DNA from: Peribacillus cavernae
GTDB taxonomy: Bacteria > Bacillota > Bacilli > Bacillales > DSM-1321
Assembly: GCF_003989135.1 (NCBI RefSeq)
Contig: NZ_RYZZ01000031.1
Coordinates: 1 to 42,352, forward strand
Reading direction: 5' to 3'
Length of the DNA stretch: 42,352 bases
Shown here: positions 35,720 to 42,352 of the stretch, in pieces
Numbering within the stretch: the first letter of the stretch is position 1
Layout: every line of letters starts with the position of its first letter
Translations under genes and position numbers: made by a program
The notes under the pieces: model-generated
What the model was told of the DNA's origin: nothing
The model's database searches: none
The model's input: the letters and a program-made list of their open reading frames with translations, nothing else

Positions 35720-36610
35720 TTAATCAAGCGGTTCCCGTGACAAATAATCGTTCATAGCTTCTATTACCCTGCTAAGATCTGCATCTTGATTATCCCTGCT
35801 TTCAAACATCAGCAAAAGGCTCTCAAGGATAATTTTATTTGGGGTATCTTCCGCTAATTCCTTTTGTACAGCAAAAAGTACATCCAACGTTTTCCTATCT
35901 TCTTTCTTCGTTTCTGTACTTCCTTTTCTCATTTCAATTTGGCGGGATACTAACGTCTGCAGTTGTTTCTTTGCATCGGGTTCCTTTTCGATACATGAAC
36001 CAAACGGTACAGTCTTAAACAACGGATCCTTGTGCTTATTAAAACCTTCAACAATAGAATCGAGACGGTTCAATAAAAATGGCGCAATTTTTTCTTTAAT
36101 CCTACTGTCTTTGTCAAAGAACAAGATGGATACATATTGCTTTAACAGCCCGCCAAGAATGATCGCGCAATCCACTTTATATTCTTTTGGCATCTGTGGA
36201 TATAAATCGATAATCTTATCTTCGAGCCATTCAAAGGTTTCCTTTCTTACCTGCAGCATAAATTGATCGAGTTCTTCGCTGATATGAACCATTTGTTCCC
36301 GCGCAAACATCTGGATAAAGTCGGTATTAACCGTAAATTGCTGAAGATGGACATCTATTTGTTTCGTGAATTTCTGCTTCACATCCAGGGTATCATCGTT
36401 TTCCAATTGCAGAAGCTGTTGCTTCAACGTATCGAAGAAAAACCTAAAGATAGAGACAAGAAGCTCCTCTTTTGATTTAAAGTAATTATAAAAGGAGCCT
36501 TTCGCGATATCACATCCCTCGACAATCTCCTGGATGGAAGTGGCGTGATATCCTTTAGCAGAAAATAATTTGACAGCAACATCTATAATCAATTTTCGTT
36601 TTTCATTCAT
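35720..36610 (-). CDS. TetR-family regulator of the RND pump, YerO-like
   Basis: 296 aa, long for TetR. N-terminal HTH: KLFSAKGYHATSIQEIVEGC and IAKGSFYNYFKSKEELL. The rest is helical ligand-binding domain. The ATG at 36610 is chosen over a TTG at 36628; AGGATGG lies upstream. Divergent from the pump gene, with one palindromic operator after each predicted promoter, so it most likely represses both. The TetR-pump arrangement matches yerO-swrC of B. subtilis. Confidence 0.88.
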   Translation of the reverse strand: MNEKRKLIIDVAVKLFSAKGYHATSIQEIVEGCDIAKGSFYNYFKSKEELLVSIFRFFFDTLKQQLLQLENDDTLDVKQKFTKQIDVHLQQFTVNTDFIQMFAREQMVHISEELDQFMLQVRKETFEWLEDKIIDLYPQMPKEYKVDCAIILGGLLKQYVSILFFDKDSRIKEKIAPFLLNRLDSIVEGFNKHKDPLFKTVPFGSCIEKEPDAKKQLQTLVSRQIEMRKGSTETKKEDRKTLDVLFAVQKELAEDTPNKIILESLLLMFESRDNQDADLSRVIEAMNDYLSREPLD

Positions 36611-36654
36611 AGGAATCCATCCTAACAATTAGATAAAATAGTTTTTGCTTACAA

Positions 36655-36668
36655 TGACTGGGCAGTCA
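36655..36668. promoter_or_regulatory. TetR operator 1
   Basis: Perfect palindrome TGACTG-GG-CAGTCA just downstream of the regulator's predicted start point. Same consensus (TGACYGRSCAGTCA) as 36776-36789. Confidence 0.8.
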
Positions 36669-36681
36669 CCCGAATGTTTTT

Positions 36682-36710
36682 ATTTTATATTAACTTTTTG
36701 TAAAGAACAA
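36682..36710 (-). promoter_or_regulatory. Promoter of the TetR gene
   Basis: Minus strand TTGTTC (36705-36710), 17 bases, TAAAAT (36682-36687). Operator 1 begins about 14 bases beyond the -10. Confidence 0.65.
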
Positions 36711-36738
36711 TGGTAATAATAAATATAGTAACTTATTA

Positions 36739-36767
36739 TTGCATTACAAAACCATTTCCCTTATATT
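36739..36767 (+). promoter_or_regulatory. Promoter of the RND pump gene
   Basis: TTGCAT (36739-36744), 17 bases, TATATT (36762-36767). Operator 2 covers the expected start point. Confidence 0.72.
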
Positions 36768-36775
36768 TTAAGTTA

Positions 36776-36789
36776 TGACCGACCAGTCA
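36776..36789. promoter_or_regulatory. TetR operator 2
   Basis: TGACCGACCAGTCA, matching operator 1 at 11 of 14 positions and keeping TGAC/CAGTCA. Sits between the pump promoter and its ribosome site. Confidence 0.8.
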
Positions 36790-36814
36790 CAAACTTAAAC
36801 ATGGAGGGTTTTGC

Positions 36815-39800
36815 TTGAATTCGATTATTACGTTTTCTCTAAAGAATAAACTGGCCATCTGGCTGTTAACGATCATCATCACAGTGGCCGGCTTATACTC
36901 GGGAATGAATATGAAACTAGAAACACTGCCTAGTATCTCCACTCCCGTAATAAGTATTTCTTCCGTATATCCTGGCGCAGCTCCTGCAGATGTGGCGGAA
37001 AAGATTTCAGAACCCATCGAAAAGAGGATCAGCAATCTATCCGGAGTCGATGCGGTAAGCTCCTCTTCTATGGCTAATGTCTCTTCTATCCAAATGGAAT
37101 ATAACTATGATAAGGATATGGACAAGGCAGTCGATGAAGTAAAGGAAGCGATAAGCAGCCTCGAGTTTCCTGAAGGGGCACAGGAACCTAAAGTTTCCAG
37201 AATTGACCTGAATGCCTTCCCGGTTGCTGCACTTAGTGTAACCAATAAAAATGCAGATTTGCCACAGTTAACGAAGCAAGTGGAAGAAAACTTAGTACCG
37301 AAGCTTGAAGGACTGGAGGGTGCATCATCAGTTACCATTTCCGGCCAGCAAGTGGAAGAAGCCGTTTTGACATATGATAAGAAAAAGATGGACCAATACG
37401 GCTTGGATGAGCAGACTGTTAAAGGAATCGTCCAAGGTTCCAATGTCTCCCTCCCCCTCGGACTCTTTAATTTCAAAGATGAAGAAAAAACCATTGTCGT
37501 AGATGGGAATATTACAACTTTAGATGACTTAAAGAATGTGGAGATACCTGTTGTTCCTGCAGCACAGGGCCAAGCTCCTGCCCAGGCTCCACAGGGCATG
37601 CAAGGACAAGGCCCGCCGGGAGCTCCCCAGGGACCAGCCGGATCTAACGCAGGCGGTCAAGGGATCCCGCAAGGCCCAATGACACAGGGCAGCCAAGGTC
37701 AGGGAGCAGCTCCTGGCCAAACACAGGCCCCGGAAATGCAAAAAGTAAAGCTGTCTGACATTGCAGATGTTAAAATCATCGGTAAAGCAGAATCCATTTC
37801 CAGAACGAACGGACAGGAATCAATCGGCATTCAGGTAACTAAATCACCTGAGGCCAATACAGTGGATGTTGTCAATGCAGTAAAGGATGAAATCAAACAG
37901 TTTGAAAAAGAATATGACGGCGCGGAAATCCACACTACGCTCGATCAAGGAAAACCGATCGAAGATTCCGTAGAAACGATGCTTAGTAAAGCGATAATTG
38001 GCGGACTTTTCGCTGTGCTGATTATTCTGCTTTTCTTAAGAAATATACGGTCAACGATCATTTCGATCATCTCGATACCATTATCTTTACTGATCGCTAT
38101 TCTTGTATTGAAACAAATGGACATTTCCCTTAATATCATGACTCTTGGTGCCATGACGGTAGCAATCGGACGTGTAATCGATGACTCGATCGTTGTTGTC
38201 GAAAATATATTCAGGAGAATGGCTTTACCTAACGAAAAGTTAACCGGCAAAGAACTGATTCGTGCAGCAACAAAAGAAATGTTTGTTCCAATCTTTTCAT
38301 CGACGATTGTGACAATTGCTGTTTTCTTGCCGTTAGGACTTGTAAAAGGGCCAGTTGGAGAACTCTTTCTTCCTTTCGCTCTCACCATTGTCTTCGCCCT
38401 GCTTGCATCCTTGCTCGTAGCAGTTACAATTGTGCCTTCGTTGGCTCACTCTTTGTTTAAAAAAGGTTTAAAGGGCAAGGCACACGAGGAGAGACAAAGC
38501 AGACTATCAGGCTTTTACCGAAATGTCCTTAATTGGTCACTAAACCATAAGCTTGTGACATTTGGTCTGGCAATCGTTCTTCTGGCTGCAAGTTTATTCC
38601 TGGTTCCGGTAATCGGAGTAAGCTTCCTTCCTTCTGAAGAAGAAAAAACAATGATTATCACGTATAAGCCTGCTCCGGGCGAGAAGCAAGAAGACGTGGA
38701 AGCAGCCACTGAACAATCAGAGAAATATTTCATGGACCGAAAAAACGTTGACTCTGTCCAGTATACAGTCGGCGGAGAAAACCCTATGGGCATGGGACCG
38801 GATAATTCCGCGTTATTCTATGTGATGTACGATCCTGACACAAATAATTTTGATAAAGAAAAGGATAAAGTCTTGAAAGACCTCCAGGAGTTCTCTACAA
38901 AAGGAGAATGGAAATCACAAGACTTTACTGGAACCGGTGCAAGCAACGAACTGAGCTTGAATGTCTATGGCGAAAACATTGAGCAAATTCAGCCAATCGT
39001 CGACAAAACAATGAACATCCTTAAAGACCAGAAAGAACTGAAAGATGTGGATTCCAGTATTTCCGAATCATATGATCAATACACACTGGTTGCCGACCAG
39101 GACAAGTTAAGCGATTTAGGCATCACCGCGGGCCAAATTGGCATGGCTTTATCGAATACCGGTGAACGCGAAACCTTAACAACCATTAAAAAAGAAGGCA
39201 AAGATGTAAATGTCTATATCGAAGCTCAAGCAGATCAATACGAAGATAAAAAGGATTTAGAAAATAAGACGATTACCTCGCCTTTTGGGACGGAAATTCC
39301 ACTCAAGGATGTTGTCAAAATCGAAGAAGGAAAATCGTCTGATACCATCACGAGACGTGACGGAAAAGTGTACGCATCCGTTTCAGCCAAAATCAAGACA
39401 GATGATGTTTCAAAAGTAACAGATGATGTAAAAAAAGAAGTTGACGATATCGACCTGCCGGGCAATGCAAGCATCTCCTTTGGCGGCGTATCTGAACAAA
39501 TTAACGAATCCTTCAGTCAGCTTGGACTGGCGATGCTTGCTGCTATCGCGATTGTTTACTTGATATTGGTCATGACGTTCCATGGCGGCCTAGCACCAAT
39601 AGCCATACTGTTCTCCTTACCCTTCACAATAATAGGCGGACTATTGGGCTTGTTTATTGCCGGAGAAACTCTGAGTGTTTCTGCTCTTATCGGGGCATTA
39701 ATGCTGATCGGGATCGTCGTTACCAATGCAATTGTATTAATCGACCGTGTCATCAAAAAGGAAGAAGAAGGCATCTCAACAAGAGAAGCCCTGTTGGAAG

Positions 39801-40027
39801 CTGGAGCAACACGTCTCCGCCCGATTTTGATGACGGCGATTGCCACAGTCGGAGCATTAATTCCACTGGCGATCGGGGCAGAAGGCGGCGGATTGGTGTC
39901 CAAAGGACTTGGCGTCACCGTGATCGGTGGATTAACAAGCTCCACGCTATTAACTCTTGTCATAGTTCCGGTCGTATACGAGTTCATCACCAAATTTCGA
40001 AAAAAGAAACAAGCCGAAACTAAATAA
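36815..40027 (+). CDS. swrC: RND family efflux pump, SwrC/AcrB-like
   Basis: 1070 aa with the two-fold RND layout: helix 1 near residue 15, large outside loop, helices 2-6, helix 7, second loop, helices 8-12. The proton-relay aspartates are in AIGRVIDDSIVVVENIF (TM4). Residues ~247-308 form a Pro/Gln/Gly-rich insertion in the first porter loop before KLSDIADVKI. The start is TTG with GGAGGG upstream. Gram-positive RND pumps of this kind export amphiphiles (surfactin in B. subtilis SwrC). Product swrC by context with a YerO-like TetR; substrate here unknown. Confidence 0.92.
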   Translation: MNSIITFSLKNKLAIWLLTIIITVAGLYSGMNMKLETLPSISTPVISISSVYPGAAPADVAEKISEPIEKRISNLSGVDAVSSSSMANVSSIQMEYNYDKDMDKAVDEVKEAISSLEFPEGAQEPKVSRIDLNAFPVAALSVTNKNADLPQLTKQVEENLVPKLEGLEGASSVTISGQQVEEAVLTYDKKKMDQYGLDEQTVKGIVQGSNVSLPLGLFNFKDEEKTIVVDGNITTLDDLKNVEIPVVPAAQGQAPAQAPQGMQGQGPPGAPQGPAGSNAGGQGIPQGPMTQGSQGQGAAPGQTQAPEMQKVKLSDIADVKIIGKAESISRTNGQESIGIQVTKSPEANTVDVVNAVKDEIKQFEKEYDGAEIHTTLDQGKPIEDSVETMLSKAIIGGLFAVLIILLFLRNIRSTIISIISIPLSLLIAILVLKQMDISLNIMTLGAMTVAIGRVIDDSIVVVENIFRRMALPNEKLTGKELIRAATKEMFVPIFSSTIVTIAVFLPLGLVKGPVGELFLPFALTIVFALLASLLVAVTIVPSLAHSLFKKGLKGKAHEERQSRLSGFYRNVLNWSLNHKLVTFGLAIVLLAASLFLVPVIGVSFLPSEEEKTMIITYKPAPGEKQEDVEAATEQSEKYFMDRKNVDSVQYTVGGENPMGMGPDNSALFYVMYDPDTNNFDKEKDKVLKDLQEFSTKGEWKSQDFTGTGASNELSLNVYGENIEQIQPIVDKTMNILKDQKELKDVDSSISESYDQYTLVADQDKLSDLGITAGQIGMALSNTGERETLTTIKKEGKDVNVYIEAQADQYEDKKDLENKTITSPFGTEIPLKDVVKIEEGKSSDTITRRDGKVYASVSAKIKTDDVSKVTDDVKKEVDDIDLPGNASISFGGVSEQINESFSQLGLAMLAAIAIVYLILVMTFHGGLAPIAILFSLPFTIIGGLLGLFIAGETLSVSALIGALMLIGIVVTNAIVLIDRVIKKEEEGISTREALLEAGATRLRPILMTAIATVGALIPLAIGAEGGGLVSKGLGVTVIGGLTSSTLLTLVIVPVVYEFITKFRKKKQAETK

Positions 40028-40033
40028 CAATGT

Positions 40034-40064
40034 GAAAAGGGACCGCAGATAGCGGTCCCTTTTA
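40034..40064 (+). terminator. Terminator after the RND pump
   Basis: AAAAGGGACCGC pairs with GCGGTCCCTTTT around AGATA; T-run follows. Confidence 0.92.
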
Positions 40065-40100
40065 TATTTGAAATGAAGCTTGTATGTACTTCGATCTTCC

Positions 40101-40949
40101 TTACTTGGAAAATGCCATGTCAATCGCATCATCCAAACAGGATTTGTCTTCATTTAGATAACGTTTAGCTATATTTAAATCCTTATGACCCGCTAGCTGT
40201 GACACAGTTTGAAGATTCACTCCTTTATCCACCAGCTGTTTGCAAAAAGTATGCCGAAGCTTGTGTGGATGGACGTCATACTTCTTTAGCATATATTGGA
40301 CGGAACGCGGTGTAATTCGCTGATTATAGCTCGAGATAAAGAGAACTCCCGTTTCTTCTTTCTTGTTGTTTTGATAGTTCTCCAAATGCATGGCCGCATC
40401 AGAAGAGAGAGGAACCACCCGATCGATTTCACCACTTGAGTTGCGAACCGAAATATATATTCGGTCTTTCTCTGCAATGATATCGTTGCAATTCAGATCA
40501 CACAACTCAGAGACGCGTATTCCTGTATGCAAAAGGGTATATACGATAGCAATATTCCGTAAGTTACCGTCTCTTTCAATTTCTTTCAATAACGCTGCTT
40601 GTTCTAAAACATTTAACGTGTCGGGAACTTCTTTCTTCTGCTCTTTTTCTTTTCGTTCAATGTTTGCCAACAACTGTGGAGAACCCAAATACTTAAAAAA
40701 CATACTCAATGCTATAAAATGCTTCTCGATTGTGCCCGCGCTTTTATTTGAATAATCCAAATAGTCTAGATAGGCTTGTACATCTTCTGCTTCTGCCTGG
40801 TTTACCTCCATTTTGCTCCAATCACTAAATTGCGAGAGAACACCCGTATATGTCTTTATTGTACTTTCCGATTTACCTTGGTTGGTTAACCATATAGAAA
40901 ACGCATGTACCGTTGATTTTTTTGAAGAGGGATCGTTTTTAGCTTCCAA
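40101..40949 (-). CDS. Tyrosine-type site-specific recombinase
   Basis: 282 aa XerC/D-like. N-terminal SAM-like DNA-binding domain (AFSIWLTNQGKSESTIKTY), catalytic domain with Arg in HTGIRVSELC, HKLRHTF, LAGHKDL, and nucleophile Tyr in AKRYLNE. The start is TTG at 40949, eight bases after GGAGG; the frame opens further upstream without a ribosome site. No phage or transposon genes and no obvious att sites are next to it, so it is an orphan integrase or a housekeeping recombinase. Confidence 0.9.
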   Translation of the reverse strand: MEAKNDPSSKKSTVHAFSIWLTNQGKSESTIKTYTGVLSQFSDWSKMEVNQAEAEDVQAYLDYLDYSNKSAGTIEKHFIALSMFFKYLGSPQLLANIERKEKEQKKEVPDTLNVLEQAALLKEIERDGNLRNIAIVYTLLHTGIRVSELCDLNCNDIIAEKDRIYISVRNSSGEIDRVVPLSSDAAMHLENYQNNKKEETGVLFISSYNQRITPRSVQYMLKKYDVHPHKLRHTFCKQLVDKGVNLQTVSQLAGHKDLNIAKRYLNEDKSCLDDAIDMAFSK

Positions 40950-41146
40950 CGTCCATTCCTCCCATATAGAATGCAGAGTCAAAACAATTTTAACATAGAT
41001 TCGCAATGATCCAAAATATTCTTAGTCACAAAAGGTCTCTCCTCTTATTATTGTAACCTTTGCCTGCATAAATTAGACTTGCTCCATTCAGCAGGTATTA
41101 GCATACGGTAAAGGGTGAGAAAGATAAAGTTGAGGAGGCGTTAATT

Positions 41147-41440
41147 TTGGACTTTCAAAATGTAAACCCTGGAGAACAGAACATGTTCCTAAACGAAAAT
41201 GATCACGCTGGATATATGGATGATAGACAACAATCTTATTATTATCCTTACCCGCGGCCAAGGCCTAGACCTAGACCCAGACCGCGGCCATACTATCCTT
41301 ATTATTATTACCCATATTATTACCCGTACTATTATCGGCCTCGGCCATATCCTTACTACCCATGGTATGGATATGGTGGAGGATATAGCGGCGGGTATGA
41401 TGGAGGACAAGGTGGATATGGGGATGGATACGAGTCCTAA
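41147..41440 (+). CDS. Tyr/Pro/Arg/Gly-rich low-complexity small protein
   Basis: 97 aa. A short acidic, Asn-rich head (1-30) is followed by PYPRPRPRPRPRPRP, a run of Tyr and Pro (YYPYYYYPYYYPYYY) and a Gly/Tyr tail (GYGGGYSGGYDGGQGGYGDGY). The TTG start has TGAGGAGG eight to ten bases upstream. No catalytic domain. Such tyrosine/glycine-rich proteins are common in spore coats and cell surfaces, where tyrosines can be cross-linked, but the location here is inference. Followed by a terminator at 41510. Confidence 0.75.
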   Translation: MDFQNVNPGEQNMFLNENDHAGYMDDRQQSYYYPYPRPRPRPRPRPRPYYPYYYYPYYYPYYYRPRPYPYYPWYGYGGGYSGGYDGGQGGYGDGYES

Positions 41441-41509
41441 CTTATCCTGCTTTCCTAACTAATGATTATAAAAAACTATTTGATCGTTCAATTTAATAGC
41501 TCATGCAAG

Positions 41510-41538
41510 AAGCCGTTCTTTTATCCGAGCGGCTTTTT
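41510..41538 (+). terminator. Terminator after the Tyr/Pro-rich gene
   Basis: AAGCCG and CGGCTT arms with TTTTT following. Confidence 0.8.
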
Positions 41539-41596
41539 GGTTTCAATCAGGGGTTAAAAATTAAGTCAAGACAACCGGGAAAATCAATTATCAAAA

Positions 41597-41608
41597 AAGA
41601 CCGGTCTT
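41597..41608 (-). terminator. Possible terminator of the 5S-like element
   Basis: Self-complementary AAGACCGGTCTT followed on the minus strand by TTTT; it has no loop as drawn, so it is a weak call. Confidence 0.4.
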
Positions 41609-41630
41609 ATCGACTGATCTTTCGTAGCAC

Positions 41631-41800
41631 GCGGCGTCCTACTCTCAAAGGAACTTGCACAGGATGCCTGACTTCTCCGTTGCCACATGGACGGATGCGG
41701 CGTTTTTAGGAGAAGCTCCTTAATCCTCCAACTACCATCGGCGCTCGAGCTTACCTTCCCTGTTCGGACTCCTGGATGGTGATGAGCGACGGATCCTTTC
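41631..41800 (-). ncRNA. 5S-rRNA-like element with a ~65-base insertion
   Basis: On the minus strand three blocks match Bacillus 5S rRNA in order: CCGAACA (41761-41767), AGCGCCGATGGTAGT (41731-41745) and TGAGAGTAGGACGCCGC (41631-41647). Between the second and third, 83 bases replace the usual ~18-base tip of helix IV; GGAGGA and TCCTTT can still close that helix, and CTTCTCC/GGAGAAG lie inside the insertion. The 5' strand of helix I is not found. Either a degenerate 5S copy or a 5S-derived RNA. Confidence 0.6.
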
Positions 41801-41869
41801 TCAGCTTCCTTCGCTCCGGTCCTCGTACTTCTTGTTCCTCCCCCATTCAATTTAGTGTCAAATCATCTA

Positions 41870-42313
41870 TTGTCCGATCATAAATTCCCTAAACGATCTT
41901 AAATCTGAATCATCGCTCTTAATCGGGAGAATGTTACTATTCGGCAAGGTTCCCTCCACAACCTCATAGGACTTCTCCTCTATATTTCATTTTTCCTATT
42001 AGAAAAGCTACAACCGATCATAAATTTCGATGATCGCTCTTACATTTGGATTAACGCTCTTACATCCGAATAATCGCTCTTAATGGGGAAAAGTTATTAT
42101 TCCGGCAAGGTTTCTTCCACAACCCATAGGAATTCTCCTCAATTATTTCATTTTTCTTATTGGAAAAACTACGATCGATCATAAATTTCGATAATCGCTC
42201 TTACATTTGGATTAACGCTCTTAAATCCGAATAATCGCTCTTACCTCTTGAATAATCGCTCTTAACTGAAAAAAAGGTAGGATTCCGGCAAGGTTTCTTT
42301 CACAACCCATAGG
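41870..42313. repeat. Nested repeats: 161-183-bp units containing ~20-bp TAAGAGCGAT repeats
   Basis: A block with CGGCAAGG starts at 41942, 42103 and 42286 (periods 161 and 183). Between blocks CGCTCTTA motifs recur every 20-21 bases (two to four per array). The second interval is longer by one ~21-base unit. The third block is cut by the adapter. No gene seen. Confidence 0.85.
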
Positions 42314-42315
42314 AC

Positions 42316-42350
42316 CTGTCTCTTATACACATCTGACGCTGCCGACGATC
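42316..42350. other. Nextera adapter (sequencing artefact)
   Basis: Reverse complement of bases 1-35, including the Tn5 mosaic end. Not genomic. Confidence 0.97.
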
Positions 42351-42352
42351 GC

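Noticed and set aside
40101..40949. Integrase as part of a prophage or ICE
   Set aside because: No phage, conjugation or excision genes nearby and no direct repeats as att sites were noticed.
41199..41462. Alternate-frame and antisense readings of the Tyr/Pro-rich gene
   Set aside because: Produced by the repeats of the real frame, which alone has a good ribosome site.
41584..41850. 88-codon minus-strand reading frame
   Set aside because: It overlaps the 5S-like element; its composition reflects structured RNA, not a protein.

Overview
The window reads as a chromosomal contig from a spore-forming member of the Bacillaceae (Bacillus sensu lato, not B. subtilis itself). It carries a complete sigB operon, cmpA and a Spo0E-like gene. 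The order alr - ydcC - acpS - rhomboid - ydbT/ydbS - cshA - murF - ddl next to mazEF, rsb/sigB, tex, cmpA and ydcK matches, from memory, the region around sigB in B. subtilis. Both ends carry the same Illumina Nextera adapter as a 35-bp terminal inverted repeat, so the contig ends are library artefacts.

Layout. 36-1672 (minus): eleven tRNA genes (Asn, Ser, Glu, Asp, Gln, Lys, Leu-TAG, Leu-GAG, Arg, Pro, Gly in transcription order) read from a good sigma-A promoter at 1760-1788 into a boxA leader and the first ~89 bases of a 16S rRNA. 1816-4741: SprT-like YdcK, the 39-aa CmpA and Tex. 4871-9720: rsbRA-rsbS-rsbT-rsbU-rsbV-rsbW-sigB-rsbX with an internal sigma-B promoter. 10147-18413: mazEF, alr, a LolA-like lipoprotein, acpS, a rhomboid protease, the PH-domain pair ydbT/ydbS and the helicase cshA.

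18414-24187 interrupts the cshA-murF neighbourhood. It holds four tandem genes for 30-residue, strongly acidic, leaderless peptides with no basic residue. A strong terminator follows, then a heterodimeric ABC exporter and a Spo0E-like gene. This is the best candidate for an undescribed system: a peptide family with its own dedicated exporter.

24188-32005: murF, ddl, a conserved unknown, a histidine phosphatase, a citrate synthase gene broken by an internal deletion beside an intact CitR-like LysR regulator, and a GltT-like glutamate/aspartate symporter preceded by a c-di-AMP (ydaO-type) riboswitch. 32425-40027: a membrane-fusion adaptor plus Yip1-like membrane protein (YknX/YknW-like), a lipid kinase, an acetyltransferase remnant, and a TetR regulator divergent from a large RND pump; two matching palindromic operators sit just downstream of the two predicted start points. 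40101-42315: an orphan tyrosine recombinase, a Tyr/Pro/Arg/Gly-rich small protein, a 5S-rRNA-like element with an internal insertion, and intergenic repeats.

A family of short intergenic repeats spaced about 20-21 bp (TTAAGCGA and TAAGAGCGAT forms) recurs at four places and is not explained by any gene.
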